A DNA stretch of 64,000 nucleotides from Kribbella turkmenica (GCF_004348725.1 NZ_SMKR01000002.1:1-64000), one strand, 5' to 3'. Positions 38,319-47,851 are shown, counted from the first letter of the stretch. Notes: generated by a model not told the origin, from the letters alone. Program-made: numbers and translations.

Positions 38319-39572
38319 TCAGTCGCAGCGCAAGGTGTCCAGGTCCGCGGCATGCCCCATCGCGTAGCTGCCGGCGTCATTCGGGTGGAGGCCGTCACCC
38401 CCGTCGTACGCCGTCCGGAGCCGGCTGGGATCGGCGGGATCCCGGGTGGCGGCGTCGAAGTCGACCACGCCGTCGAACTCACCGCTGGTACGGATGAAGG
38501 TGTTGACGGCCTGCCGGACGCCCTCCTTCTCCGGCGTGTACACGAACGAGCCGCCGACCGGCGTGATCGTCCCGCCGACGACGCACCGTCCGGAGGCGTG
38601 CACGCGGGTGATCAACTGCCGGTAGCCGTCGATCAGTTCGGCCGTGGTCGCGCCGGCATAGATGTCGTTGATCCCTTCGAGCACCAGAACGGTCCGTACG
38701 CCGGGCTTCGTCAGCACGTCCCGGTCGAGCCGGGCCAGCGCGCTCGGCCCCGCACTGCCGGCCTTCGCGACGCCGTTGAGCACCCGGTTGCCGGAGATCC
38801 CCTCGTTCGAGACGGCGAGCCGCCGGTGCTCGGGCAGTTCGGCGTACCGGTCGGCCAGCACGTCCGGCCAGCGGCGGTTCGTGTCGATCGTCGAACCGAC
38901 CGACGAGGTGATCGAGTCGCCGAGCGTCGCCACCGTCGCCACCTGCTGCGGCGCACTCACGATCGCGGCGTTGAGGAAGAACCACGCCGAGGACTCGGTC
39001 TGGTACGCCGTGGCCGACTCGTCGGCCGCGTGGTCACCGGAGACCGACTTGTAGCTGTGCTGCATGGCCCGGTTGTGGGCCGTGATCACGCCCGTCGTGC
39101 CGACCACGTGCAGACTCACCGTGAGGCTGGTCTGCGCCGGCACCGGGCCGGGCAACGGGTCACTGATCGCGAGGCCACCCGGCGGGATCCGCACCGACGT
39201 CTTCCCGCCGAACGTCAGCCGCCGACTGGTCCCCGCGACGACGGTCGCACCGGCCTGGTGCCGGCCGACGTACACCGAGTCGGTGACCAGCGGCTGGTCG
39301 CCGTGGGCGTTCGACAACCTGATCCGCAGGTCCGATCCACCGACGCTCGTCCGCAGGATGTTCCGCACGGTCATGTCGGTCAGGGGCCCGCCGGCGATGT
39401 CGTCGCTCGCACCCCACGTCGTCACCAGCCGCGTCCCGTGCCCGCCCGCCGGGCTCGCCGCCGCCGGTCCGTCCGCCGCTCCGTCCGGGGCGGCGGAGTC
39501 CACCAGGCCCGCCGCGCCCACCGCCATCACCAGCACACTCGCGCCTGCTCGGCGCCACCAGGAAGTATTCAT
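38319..39572 (-). CDS. Secreted SGNH/GDSL esterase
   Basis: The product is 417 residues with a signal peptide (SWWRRAGASVLVMAVGAAG), an N-terminal beta domain of about 150 residues, and a C-terminal SGNH hydrolase. Catalytic blocks are visible: GDS (Ser220, TLGDSITSS), the Gly block NEGISGNR (Gly259, Asn262), LEGINDI, and Asp-x-x-His in DGLHPND near the end. Such two-domain secreted SGNH proteins often deacetylate pectin or xylan, which would suit the neighbouring oligosaccharide transporter, but the substrate is not proven. An AT-rich patch (ATAGATATAA, 39591-39600) upstream probably contains its -10 region. Confidence 0.85.
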   Translation of the reverse strand: MNTSWWRRAGASVLVMAVGAAGLVDSAAPDGAADGPAAASPAGGHGTRLVTTWGASDDIAGGPLTDMTVRNILRTSVGGSDLRIRLSNAHGDQPLVTDSVYVGRHQAGATVVAGTSRRLTFGGKTSVRIPPGGLAISDPLPGPVPAQTSLTVSLHVVGTTGVITAHNRAMQHSYKSVSGDHAADESATAYQTESSAWFFLNAAIVSAPQQVATVATLGDSITSSVGSTIDTNRRWPDVLADRYAELPEHRRLAVSNEGISGNRVLNGVAKAGSAGPSALARLDRDVLTKPGVRTVLVLEGINDIYAGATTAELIDGYRQLITRVHASGRCVVGGTITPVGGSFVYTPEKEGVRQAVNTFIRTSGEFDGVVDFDAATRDPADPSRLRTAYDGGDGLHPNDAGSYAMGHAADLDTLRCD

Positions 39573-39629
39573 TCTGCCAAGTCACCGCTGAATAGATATA
39601 ACCTCAACGAGTTGCAGCTGTTGCAGCGC

Positions 39630-39644
39630 CGAACGGCCCGTTCG
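39630..39644. promoter_or_regulatory. Palindrome upstream of the helicase gene
   Basis: CGAACGG-C-CCGTTCG is a perfect 15-base inverted repeat, 35 bases before the helicase ATG. It resembles an actinobacterial LexA box (CGAAC-N4-GTTCG) but has a five-base spacer. A further half-site CCGAACGG follows at 39650-39657. Confidence 0.45.
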
Positions 39645-39679
39645 CCGAGCCGAACGGTCGTCGGGGACAATGGGTCGCG

Positions 39680-42181
39680 ATGACGCTGACCGAGAGAGTT
39701 CCGGCGAGCACCGACGCCGATGCCCTGTACGACGCCTTCGCGAGCTGGGTGGGGGAGCAGGGGATCTCGCTGTACCCGGCGCAGGAGGAGGCGCTGATCG
39801 AGGTGATGACCGGGTCGAACGTGATCCTGTCGACGCCGACCGGTTCGGGCAAGAGCCTGGTCGCCACCGGGTCGCACTTCTCGGCGCTCGCCAACGGCAG
39901 GCGCACCTTCTACACCGCGCCGATCAAGGCGCTGGTATCGGAGAAGTTCTTCGCGTTGTGCGACGTCTTCGGGGCCGACAAGGTCGGCATGCTGACCGGC
40001 GACGCGGCGGTGAACGCCGGTGCCCCGATCATCTGCTGCACCGCCGAGGTGCTCGCCAACGTCGCGCTCCGCGAGGGCGCCGCGGCCGACGTCGGCCAGG
40101 TGGTGATGGACGAGTTCCACTTCTACTCCGAGCCCGACCGCGGCTGGGCCTGGCAGGTGCCGCTGCTCGAGTTGCCGAACGCGCAGTTCGTCCTGATGTC
40201 CGCGACCCTCGGCGACGTCGAGCGGTTCGAGATCGACCTGTCGCGGCGGACCGGCCGGCCGACCGCGATCGTGTCGAGCGCCGAGCGCCCGGTGCCGCTG
40301 ATCTACAAGTACGTCACCACCGCGCTGCACGAGACGCTCGAGGAACTGCTCACCACCCACCAGGCGCCGGTGTACGTCGTCCACTTCACCCAGGCCGCCG
40401 CGCTCGAACGTGCCCAGGCGCTGACCAGCATCAACGTCTCCTCGAAGGAGGAGAAGGAGAAGATCAACGAGCTGATCGGCGGCTTCCGGTTCAGCAAGGG
40501 GTTCGGCCGGACGCTGCAGCGGCTGGTGAAGCACGGGATCGGCGTCCACCACGCCGGCATGCTGCCGAAGTACCGCCGGCTGGTCGAGCAGCTCGCGCAG
40601 GCCGGGCTGCTCAAGGTCATCTGCGGCACCGACACCCTCGGCGTCGGCATCAACGTCCCGATCCGCACCGTCGTACTCACCGCCCTGAGCAAGTACGACG
40701 GACGGCGCCAGCGGATCCTGAAGGCGCGGGAGTTCCACCAGATCGCGGGCCGGGCGGGACGGGCCGGCTACGACACCTCCGGCACGGTCGTGGTGCAGGC
40801 ACCGGATCACGTGGTGGAGAACGTGAAGGCACTGGCCAAGGCGGGTGACGACCCGAAGAAGCAGCGCAAGGTGCAGCGGAAGAAGCCGCCGGAGGGGTTC
40901 GTCACCTGGGGCGAGGACACGTTCGACCGGCTGGTCGCGGCCGAGCCGGAGGCGCTGCAGTCGCGGATGCGCGTCAGCCACGCGATGCTCCTCAACGTGA
41001 TCGCCCGCGACGGCGACGCGTTCGCGAGCATGCGGCGGCTGCTCCGCGACAACCACGAGGACGCCCGGGCCCAGGTCCGGCTGATCCGCCGCGCGATCCA
41101 GATCTATCGCACCCTGCTCACCGCCGGCGTGGTCGAGCGGCTGGACGAGCCGGACGAGAACGGCCGGATGCTGCGGCTGACCGTCGACCTGCAGAAGGAC
41201 TTCAGCCTCAACCAGCCGTTGTCGACGTTCGCGCTGGCCGCGCTCGACCTGCTCGACCCGGAGAGCCCGGAGTACGCGCTGGACGTGGTCTCCGTCATCG
41301 AGGCGACCCTGGAGGACCCGCGGGCAGTGCTGTGGGCGCAGGAGCACCACGCCAGGGGCGAGGCCGTGAACGCGATGAAGGCCGAGGGGATCGAGTACGA
41401 GGAGCGGATGGAGCTGCTCGAGGACGTGAGCTGGCCGAAGCCGCTCAACGAGTTGCTCGAGGCAACATTCGAGATGTACCGGCAGACCCATCCGTGGATC
41501 GCGGACACCGGGTTGTCACCGAAGTCGGTGGTCCGGGACATGTTCGAGCGGGCGATGACGTTCGGCGAGTTCATCGGCTTCTACGGGCTGGCCCGGTCCG
41601 AGGGCATCGTGCTGCGTTACCTGAGCGACGCCTACAAGGCGCTGCGGCAGACCGTGCCACCCGACAAGGTGAACGAGGACCTGACCGACCTGGTCGAGTG
41701 GCTCGGTGAGGTCGTCCGGCAGACCGACTCCAGCCTGCTGGACGAGTGGGAGGAGCTGACGAACCCGGCGGCCGAGGTGGTCGCCGAGCCGACGCCGGCC
41801 GGCCCACGCCGGATCACCCTGAACAGCAGGGCTTTCCGGGTCCTGGTCCGCAACGCGATGTTCCGCCGGGTCGAGCTCGTCTCGCTGCACCGGTGGGCCG
41901 AGCTCGGCCGGCTCGACGCCGACGCGGGCTGGGACGCCGGCCGCTGGGCCGAGGCCGGTACGGCGTACTACGCGGAGCACTCCACCCTCGACACCGGCCC
42001 GGCTGCCCGCGGCCCCGCGCTCTTCCTCGTCGAGGAACACCCGGGTTACTGGGAGGTCCAGCAGATCATCGACGACCCGGAGGGCAACCACGACTGGCGG
42101 ATCACTGCGACCGTGGACCTGGCCGCCTCCGACGAGGCCGGCGACCTGGTCCTCGAGATGGTCTCGTTCAAGCCCCTCTAG
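39680..42181 (+). CDS. DEAD/DEAH-box helicase with C-terminal DUF3516
   Basis: This 833-residue superfamily 2 helicase has Walker A TPTGSGKS (52-59), a DEFH box (143-147), an SAT motif in LMSATLG, and motif VI in QIAGRAGRAG. The C-terminal part from about residue 400 corresponds to the DUF3516 region found in many actinobacterial helicases of unknown role, probably RNA- or DNA-repair-related. A possible -10 (GACAAT) lies eight bases before the ATG and no clear Shine-Dalgarno sequence is seen. The stop codon overlaps the convergent fabV stop in CTAG. Confidence 0.88.
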   Translation: MTLTERVPASTDADALYDAFASWVGEQGISLYPAQEEALIEVMTGSNVILSTPTGSGKSLVATGSHFSALANGRRTFYTAPIKALVSEKFFALCDVFGADKVGMLTGDAAVNAGAPIICCTAEVLANVALREGAAADVGQVVMDEFHFYSEPDRGWAWQVPLLELPNAQFVLMSATLGDVERFEIDLSRRTGRPTAIVSSAERPVPLIYKYVTTALHETLEELLTTHQAPVYVVHFTQAAALERAQALTSINVSSKEEKEKINELIGGFRFSKGFGRTLQRLVKHGIGVHHAGMLPKYRRLVEQLAQAGLLKVICGTDTLGVGINVPIRTVVLTALSKYDGRRQRILKAREFHQIAGRAGRAGYDTSGTVVVQAPDHVVENVKALAKAGDDPKKQRKVQRKKPPEGFVTWGEDTFDRLVAAEPEALQSRMRVSHAMLLNVIARDGDAFASMRRLLRDNHEDARAQVRLIRRAIQIYRTLLTAGVVERLDEPDENGRMLRLTVDLQKDFSLNQPLSTFALAALDLLDPESPEYALDVVSVIEATLEDPRAVLWAQEHHARGEAVNAMKAEGIEYEERMELLEDVSWPKPLNELLEATFEMYRQTHPWIADTGLSPKSVVRDMFERAMTFGEFIGFYGLARSEGIVLRYLSDAYKALRQTVPPDKVNEDLTDLVEWLGEVVRQTDSSLLDEWEELTNPAAEVVAEPTPAGPRRITLNSRAFRVLVRNAMFRRVELVSLHRWAELGRLDADAGWDAGRWAEAGTAYYAEHSTLDTGPAARGPALFLVEEHPGYWEVQQIIDDPEGNHDWRITATVDLAASDEAGDLVLEMVSFKPL

Positions 42182-43352
42182 CGCCCGGCCACTCCACGTC
42201 GACCTCCGTCGGCGCCTCGTAGTCGACCCCCGGTACGTCGAAGCCGTACAACCGCCGTACCTCGGAAAGGAACCAGCCGGCGTCGGCGACATCCGCGATG
42301 TTGTCCCGGGTCGCTGCCTCCCACTGGGCGCGGACGGCGGCCTGGACGTCGTCGGCCAGCTCCCACCGGTCCAGCCGGATGCGGCCCTCGCCGTCGAGAT
42401 CGAACGGCGCCTCGCCGGTGAGCTGGTCCCACAGCGCCACCGACTGCTGGATGGGGGTCTGCAGGCTGTCGCCGAGGACCTTGTGCAGCAGGCTGACGTA
42501 CAGCCCGATGCCGGGAATCGCGGACGACGCCTGGGTGACGGCGGCGCCGTTCACCGACGTCATCGCCCGGACGCCGTCCTTGCCGAGCGTCCGCGCGGTC
42601 TGCTCGAGGTCGGCCTTCGCCGCGCCGATCGAGCCCTGGCGGTAGATCGGGCCGGTGAGCTCGGAGCCGATGTAGGTGAGGGCGACGGTGTTGAAGCCCG
42701 GCAGGAGCAGTCGGCGCTCCTCGAGCGCCGTGACCCAGCGGGCCCAGTCCTCACCGCCCATCACCTTCACGGTCTGGGCGATCTCGTCCTCGGTCGCGAC
42801 GTCGATGCCGACCTCCTGGAGGACCGGCCGCCCGTCCTCGAAGGCGAGGCTCTTGGTGGTGTGTGGGGCACCGATCGCCTTGAGCGCGGACTGGTAGGTC
42901 TCGCCGGTACGCGGGTCGACGCGACGAGGCGCGGCCACGCTGTAGATCAGGTGGTCGATCCCGCCCCACCGCTCGGCGATCAGGTCGAGCACCTCGGTCT
43001 TCGTGGTGTCCGCGAAGGCGTCCGCGTTGACGAAGTGGAACTCCCGGCCGAACTCGGCGGCCAGCACCGCGGTCTCGGCGGTCCGGTACCACCCGGCGGT
43101 CGCGGTACGACGAGCCGTCGGTGCCTTCTCGAAGGACACGCCGATCCCGTCGATCCCGTAGCGCGCCAGCCCGGCGATCGTCGCGGCCAGGCCGTAGCCG
43201 GAGCTCGACCCGATGACGAGCGCGGTCCGGCGTTCCGGTGCTCGGCGGTCGACCTTGGCGGCCGCATCCCGGACCAGCCGGGCGCACCCGGCTGGATGCG
43301 AGTCCAGGAAGAGGAAACCACGGCCGAGGGGCTTGATCACGCGCTCAGTCAT
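42178..43352 (-). CDS. fabV: Trans-2-enoyl-ACP/CoA reductase FabV
   Basis: The 394-residue product matches the FabV/TER family of NADH-dependent enoyl reductases. It has the cofactor-binding loop VIGSSSGYGLA (residues 46-56), YSVAAPRR at about 137-144, and the catalytic Tyr237-x8-Lys246 in IYRQGSIGAAKADL, which is the spacing diagnostic for FabV rather than FabI. It carries out the last reduction in fatty acid elongation or reduces crotonyl-CoA. FabV enzymes are often triclosan-tolerant (family knowledge). TAGGGT sits six bases before the ATG and no Shine-Dalgarno sequence is visible, suggesting a leaderless message. Confidence 0.92.
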
Positions 43353-43358
43353 GCGCCG

Positions 43359-43364
43359 ACCCTA
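43359..43364 (-). promoter_or_regulatory. -10 box TAGGGT of fabV, leaderless
   Basis: On the minus strand TAGGGT is followed by six bases and then the ATG, so transcription would start at or next to the start codon. The same arrangement occurs before sppA and the mutase gene. Confidence 0.55.
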
Positions 43365-43365
43365 C

Positions 43366-44652
43366 TTAATTCCAGTACATCTCCGCGTCGTCGGGCTCGA
43401 CCGTGACGTCCGCACCCAGGCGGCGCAGGTTGCCGGCGAAGTCGGTGTAGCCGCGGTGCACGTGGTGCGCGGCGGACACCAGCGTCTCGCCCTCGGCCGC
43501 GAGGCCCGCGAGCACGAGGGCCGCGCCGGCCCGGATGTCCGAGGCCACGACCGGGGCACCGGACAGTCGCGGTACGCCTCGGACGACCGCGTGGTGCCCG
43601 TCGGTCTGGATCTGGGCGCCGAGCCGGGTCAGCTCCTGCGCGAACGTGAACCGGCCCTCGAACAGGTTCTCGGTCACCATCGCCGCACCGTCGCTGATCG
43701 AGTTCAGTGCGATCACGAACGCTTGCAGGTCGGTCGCGAATCCCGGGTACGGCAGCGTGACCACGTCCACCGGCTTCGGCCGGTCGTTCATCCGCACGCG
43801 GAAGCCGGACTCCAGCACGCTGATCTCCGCGCCGGCCTTGGACAGCTTGTCCAGCGGCAGTTCGAGGTGCTCGGCATGGCCGTTCGTAACCGTCACGTCA
43901 CCCTTGGTGATCGCGGCCGCGAACGCCCAGCTTCCGGACACGATCCGGTCCGGGACGACGACGTGCTCGACCGGCCTGAGCAGGCCGGTCACCCCGGTGA
44001 TCTCGATCCGCGGCGACCCGGCGCCGTCGACCTGGGCGCCCATCGCGACCAGCATCGCGGCGATGTCCTGGATCTCCGGCTCCCGGGCGGCGTTCTCGAT
44101 CACCGTCGTACCGCGGGCCAGCACCGCGGCCATCATGATCGTCTCGGTCGCGCCGACGCTCGGGAAGTCCAGCCAGATCTCGGCGCCGTGCAGGCCCTGC
44201 GGCGCCTCGGCGATGACGAAACCGTGCTCGATGTGCACCTTCGCGCCCATCGCCTCCAGCCCGGCGACGTGCATGTTCAGTCCGCGGGAGCCGATGTTGT
44301 CGCCACCCGGCAGGGCCACCTCCGCCCGGCCGCAGCGGGCCAGCAGCGGACCGAGCACCGAGATCGACGCCCGGAGCTTGCGGACGAGCTCGTAGTCACA
44401 CTGGTACCCGACCTCGCCCGGTACGGCGATCGTCGCGGTCCGCTCGCCCGGGTCCACCGTGACGGAGCAGCCGAGCGTGTCCAGCAACTGGGCCATGAAG
44501 GTCACGTCGAGGATGCTCGGCACCTGCCGCAGCAGCGTCGTACCCTCCGCCAGCAGGGCCGCTGCCATCAACTTGAGCACACTGTTCTTCGCCCCGGCGA
44601 CTTCCACCGCTCCCTCGAGCCGTGCCTCACCCGCGATCCGAAACCGTTCCAC
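43366..44652 (-). CDS. murA: UDP-N-acetylglucosamine 1-carboxyvinyltransferase MurA, Asp-type
   Basis: This 428-residue enzyme catalyses the first committed step of peptidoglycan synthesis. Lys22 (GAKNSVLKL), Arg91, Arg123 and the Asp of TDLQ are in place. The residue aligned with the usual catalytic Cys is Asp118 (PGGDNIGSR), as in mycobacterial MurA. The GTG at 44652 was chosen because VERFRIAG aligns with homologue N-termini; an ATG at 44703 would overlap the divergent adenosyltransferase start codon. TACAGT stands six bases upstream of the GTG, indicating a leaderless transcript. Confidence 0.93.
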   Translation of the reverse strand: MERFRIAGEARLEGAVEVAGAKNSVLKLMAAALLAEGTTLLRQVPSILDVTFMAQLLDTLGCSVTVDPGERTATIAVPGEVGYQCDYELVRKLRASISVLGPLLARCGRAEVALPGGDNIGSRGLNMHVAGLEAMGAKVHIEHGFVIAEAPQGLHGAEIWLDFPSVGATETIMMAAVLARGTTVIENAAREPEIQDIAAMLVAMGAQVDGAGSPRIEITGVTGLLRPVEHVVVPDRIVSGSWAFAAAITKGDVTVTNGHAEHLELPLDKLSKAGAEISVLESGFRVRMNDRPKPVDVVTLPYPGFATDLQAFVIALNSISDGAAMVTENLFEGRFTFAQELTRLGAQIQTDGHHAVVRGVPRLSGAPVVASDIRAGAALVLAGLAAEGETLVSAAHHVHRGYTDFAGNLRRLGADVTVEPDDAEMYWN

Positions 44653-44658
44653 CGGTCG

Positions 44659-44664
44659 ACTGTA
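44659..44664 (-). promoter_or_regulatory. -10 box TACAGT of murA, leaderless
   Basis: On the minus strand TACAGT is followed by six bases and the GTG start. It supports the shorter murA start and is only 25 bases from the divergent promoter box of the adenosyltransferase gene. Confidence 0.45.
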
Positions 44665-44689
44665 GCGTTTGAGTGTCACGGGCTTTGCG

Positions 44690-44695
44690 TAGAGT
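44690..44695 (+). promoter_or_regulatory. -10 box TAGAGT of the adenosyltransferase gene, leaderless
   Basis: TAGAGT is six bases before the ATG at 44702, and TTTGAG (44668-44673) lies 16 bases upstream as a possible -35. No Shine-Dalgarno sequence is present. Confidence 0.5.
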
Positions 44696-44701
44696 CCTTC
44701 C

Positions 44702-45286
44702 ATGGCTGTGAACTTGACGCGGATCTACACCCGGACCGGTGACGCCGGCGAGACCCGCCTGGGCGACAACTCGACGACCTCGAAGACGGACCCCCGGCTG
44801 GCCGCGTACGGCGAGGTGGACGAGGCGAACTCGGCGATCGGAGTGGCCGTCGCCGCCGGGCACCTGAACAGCGCGCTGGTAATGCTGCTGACCCGGATCC
44901 AGAACGACCTGTTCGACGTCGGCGCCGACCTGTGCAACCCGATCACGCCGAACCCGGAGTACCCGCCGCTGCGGATCACCCAGGAGTACGTCGACCGGCT
45001 CGAGGGCTGGTGCGACGACTACAACAGCCGGTTGACCAAGCTCCGCTCGTTCGTCCTGCCCGGCGGCACCGAGGGCGCCGCCTACCTGAACGTCGCCCGC
45101 ACCGTCGTCCGGCGCGCCGAGCGGGCCGGCTGGGCCGCTGTCGAGGCCCACGGCCCGTCGGTCAACCTGCTCGCGCTCACGTACCTGAACCGCCTGTCCG
45201 ACCTGCTCTTCATCCTCGGCCGGGTGGCGAACCTGTCCTCCGGCGGCGACGTCCTCTGGGTCCCGGGTGGCGAACGCCGCCAGTGA
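44702..45286 (+). CDS. PduO-type cob(I)alamin adenosyltransferase
   Basis: This 194-residue protein has the N-terminal ATP-binding motif [17 protein letters not shown] and the later [12 protein letters not shown] and [12 protein letters not shown] segments typical of PduO/MMAB adenosyltransferases. It converts cob(I)alamin and ATP to adenosylcobalamin, the cofactor of the ethylmalonyl-CoA mutase encoded 3 kb away. It is divergent from murA with only 49 bases between starts and converges on sppA with a 12-base gap. Confidence 0.93.
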   Translation: MAVNLTRIYTRTGDAGETRLGDNSTTSKTDPRLAAYGEVDEANSAIGVAVAAGHLNSALVMLLTRIQNDLFDVGADLCNPITPNPEYPPLRITQEYVDRLEGWCDDYNSRLTKLRSFVLPGGTEGAAYLNVARTVVRRAERAGWAAVEAHGPSVNLLALTYLNRLSDLLFILGRVANLSSGGDVLWVPGGERRQ

Positions 45287-45298
45287 CCGTCGGCCGGA

Positions 45299-46951
45299 CT
45301 ACACCAGCTGCCAGTTCAGCGGCATCCGCAGCAGGCCTTCGGGCGGCAGCCCGAGCGCGCTGTAGATGCCGGTGGTCAGGCCGTCCAGGGTCAGCGGCTG
45401 GGCCTTGACCGCCAGGTCGTCGGTGGTCGTGGGCGCACGCAGCTGGTCCAGAAGGTTCCGGTGCGGGACCGTCGCCAGCCCGATGTTGTCGCGGTCGAGC
45501 CCCGCCCGGTTGCAAGCGATCGTCAGCGCGTGCTGGAAGCCGCCCAGCTCGTCGACCAGCTTGCGGGCGTGCGCGTCGGCGCCCGTCCAGACCCGGCCGC
45601 GGGCGAAAGCTTCCAACTGCTCCTCGGGCAGACCGCGGTCCTGGGCGGCCTTGGCGACGAAGTCCTGGTAGATGCGGTCGAGGGTCTCCTCCAGCCGGGT
45701 CCACTGCTCGTCGGTGAACTCCTCCTGGGCGGAGAACATCCGCGCGTTCTCGCCCTCGGACACGGCCTGCTGCGAGATGCCGATCCGGCCGAGCGCGTCC
45801 CGGACGACGCCCTTGCCGGTCAGGACGCCGATCGACCCGGTGATCGTGCTCGGCTGTGCGACGATCACGTCGGCCGGCATGGAGACGAAGTACCCGCCGG
45901 ACGCGGCCACACTGCCCATCGACGCGATCACCGGTCGCCCGGTCGAGCGCAGCCGCAGCACCTCGTTCCGGATCGCGTCCGAGGCGACGTACGAGCCACC
46001 CGGACTGTCGACCCGCAGAATGACGGCCTTCACCTTGTCGTTGTCCGCGACGGCGCGCAGCGCGGCCCCGATCGTGTCGGACCCGGAGCTGGACCCACCG
46101 AGCGGGCTGCTGGAGTTCCGGCCCACGCTGATCCCACCGGACACCCGGACGACGGCCACCAACGGCTTCTGGGGCCACGGCAGCTGCTTGCGCAGGTCGT
46201 GCACCGTCCGCGGTCCGCGGCGGATGTACCGCTCGGCCAGCAGACGGGTGATCTCACCGAGTCCCTTCCGCAGTTCGTCGTACACGTCGGAGCGGTAGCC
46301 GATCCGGTCCACCAGCCCGGCTTCGAGCCCGGCCCGCGCGGGCAGGGGCGCGCTGTTCACGAGCTCGCGCACGCGGGCGGTGTCGAGCCGCCGCCGGACC
46401 GCGATGCCCTCGACGATCTGCTCGAACGCCGATTCCGCCAGCCGCGACGCCATCTCGCGGGCCGGCTCGGTCATCTCCTTCTCGGTGAAGGTGTCGGCGG
46501 CGGTCTTGTACTCGCGGCGCTTGCCGAACTGCGGGATCACGCCGGCCTTGTCCAGGGCGGCGCGGACGAATACCGCCTGCACGGAGATACCGGTGATCGC
46601 GAGGTCGCCGGACGGCTGCACCCAGATCTCGTCGAACGCGGTCGCCAGGTAGTACGGCACGGTGCCGTGACCGGTCTCGCCGAACGACTCGGTCCACGCG
46701 ACCGCGGCCTTGCCCGACGTCCGGAAGTCCGCGACCGCCTCGCGCAGGTCCTGCACCTGGGCGAGCGACAGCCGTTGCCCGCCGAGATGGGCGACCAGGC
46801 CGACGACCGAGTCGTCGCGGGCGCCCTTGCGGAGAGCCGCCACCAGCTCCCGCAGGGTCGGCAGGTGCCGCGAACGGAACGCGGCGACCGGCGAGGCGGG
46901 CGGCGTCTCGAGGACGCCCCGGGTCAGATCGAGCTCGAGCAGAATCCCCAT
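45299..46951 (-). CDS. sppA: Signal peptide peptidase SppA, long form
   Basis: The 550-residue product contains two tandem S49 protease domains, as in the 67-kDa E. coli-type SppA. The catalytic dyad is Lys149 (REYKTAAD) in the first domain and Ser351 (GSVAASGGYF) in the second. Unlike the E. coli enzyme there is no obvious N-terminal membrane segment, so it may be cytoplasmic or peripherally attached. It would degrade released signal peptides. TAGGGT six bases upstream of the ATG suggests leaderless expression. Confidence 0.9.
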   Translation of the reverse strand: MGILLELDLTRGVLETPPASPVAAFRSRHLPTLRELVAALRKGARDDSVVGLVAHLGGQRLSLAQVQDLREAVADFRTSGKAAVAWTESFGETGHGTVPYYLATAFDEIWVQPSGDLAITGISVQAVFVRAALDKAGVIPQFGKRREYKTAADTFTEKEMTEPAREMASRLAESAFEQIVEGIAVRRRLDTARVRELVNSAPLPARAGLEAGLVDRIGYRSDVYDELRKGLGEITRLLAERYIRRGPRTVHDLRKQLPWPQKPLVAVVRVSGGISVGRNSSSPLGGSSSGSDTIGAALRAVADNDKVKAVILRVDSPGGSYVASDAIRNEVLRLRSTGRPVIASMGSVAASGGYFVSMPADVIVAQPSTITGSIGVLTGKGVVRDALGRIGISQQAVSEGENARMFSAQEEFTDEQWTRLEETLDRIYQDFVAKAAQDRGLPEEQLEAFARGRVWTGADAHARKLVDELGGFQHALTIACNRAGLDRDNIGLATVPHRNLLDQLRAPTTTDDLAVKAQPLTLDGLTTGIYSALGLPPEGLLRMPLNWQLV

Positions 46952-46957
46952 GGTCCG

Positions 46958-46963
46958 ACCCTA
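46958..46963 (-). promoter_or_regulatory. -10 box TAGGGT of sppA, leaderless
   Basis: TAGGGT on the minus strand is followed by six bases and the ATG at 46951, identical in layout to fabV. Confidence 0.55.
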
Positions 46964-47042
46964 GACCCGTGCACAAAGCACGCTCGGCGGACGGTGGGCG
47001 AGGGGCTCTGCGGCCAGGTGGACCGGCCTGCGGAGGCCGAGC

Positions 47043-47375
47043 TCAGGGAGCGTCGAGGAGCCCGCGGGCGGCGGTCTCGTCCCGCGGCCAGACGTACACC
47101 GTCCAGCCGTCCTTGGTCCGGGCCGCGGTCGCCGTAATGCCGAAGTCCTTCAGCATCGAAACCTTCACCCGGGCCTCGTTGTACGTGCGCACCGTCCGGA
47201 CGTCGATCAGCAGCCCGAACGAGTCCCGCTCCGCCGGGCGCTGGTCGACACGCCGGACCAGCGAGCCGCCCTTCGCCTTCGAGAAGGCCCAGCGGCACAG
47301 CAGTACCATCAGCCCGGCCAGGGCGATGGCGACGAGAGGGAACACGAAGTACTGCTCGGCGAACACGGACACCAT
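47043..47375 (-). CDS. Small single-pass membrane protein of unknown function
   Basis: This 110-residue protein has one hydrophobic segment at about residues 9-29 (YFVFPLVAIALAGLMVLLCRW) followed by a basic stretch and a cytoplasmic alpha/beta domain of about 65 residues (RTYNEARVKVSMLKDFGITATAARTKDGWTVYVW). The longer upstream reading is low-complexity and unlikely. The soluble domain resembles small SPOR- or DUF-type folds in actinobacteria, but I cannot name a family. It is divergent from the STAS gene and 91 bases from sppA. Confidence 0.6.
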   Translation of the reverse strand: MVSVFAEQYFVFPLVAIALAGLMVLLCRWAFSKAKGGSLVRRVDQRPAERDSFGLLIDVRTVRTYNEARVKVSMLKDFGITATAARTKDGWTVYVWPRDETAARGLLDAP

Positions 47376-47506
47376 TGTCGCGCGAAAGAAAAGGTCGTGA
47401 GGTCTTGGCAACCTTTCGTGGTCCCGGGGAGTCTTTACGATCACAAGCAGCACGCTGCAGTGCGGCCGATGACTCGGGGGCCGCCGGGAGAGCGGAGGGC
47501 ACGGAC

Positions 47507-47851
47507 ATGCTCGCACCGACCCACGACCAAACAGCAACGAACATCACGACGCCGAACAACGTCGTTCATCTGACCGGAATCCTGGACGTCCGCTCCGTCG
47601 GCGACGTCCGGCAGACCCTGAACACCGTGATCGACTCCTCGGTCGGCGACGTGATCGTGGACCTCGAGCAGGTCGACGCGGTCGACGCCACCGGCCTCGG
47701 CCTGCTGGTCGCGACCCACCGCCGGACCCAGCTCCTGGGCCGGCAACTCGTCCTCCGGCACCCGGTGCCGTCGGTGGTCCGCATCCTCGCCGTCACCCGC
47801 CTGCACCGGATCCTCCGGGTCGAGCGGGCCCCGCTGGCGATCATCGCCTGA
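47507..47851 (+). CDS. STAS-domain protein (anti-sigma factor antagonist type)
   Basis: This 114-residue protein is a single STAS domain (VVHLTGILDVRSVGDVRQ, then VDAVDATGLGLLVATHRR) like SpoIIAA/RsbV. The serine that is phosphorylated in SpoIIAA (DSSGLG) is Thr62 here (DATGLG), still a possible phosphorylation site. The extra N-terminal 15 residues are Thr/Asn-rich. GGAGGG lies seven bases before the ATG. No anti-sigma kinase gene is adjacent, so its partner is elsewhere. A role in sigma-factor or stress control is inferred from the family. Confidence 0.82.
   Translation: MLAPTHDQTATNITTPNNVVHLTGILDVRSVGDVRQTLNTVIDSSVGDVIVDLEQVDAVDATGLGLLVATHRRTQLLGRQLVLRHPVPSVVRILAVTRLHRILRVERAPLAIIA

Noticed and set aside
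39630-39644. Canonical LexA (SOS) box
   Set aside because: The CGAAC and GTTCG halves are five bases apart instead of four, so it does not meet the established consensus; it is kept only as an unassigned palindrome.
43213-44742. Long plus-strand frame opposite murA
   Set aside because: Antisense shadow of the highly conserved MurA frame.
47405-47441. Promoter TTGGCA ... TACGAT before the STAS gene
   Set aside because: The two elements are 25 bases apart, outside the workable range for a sigma-70-type promoter.
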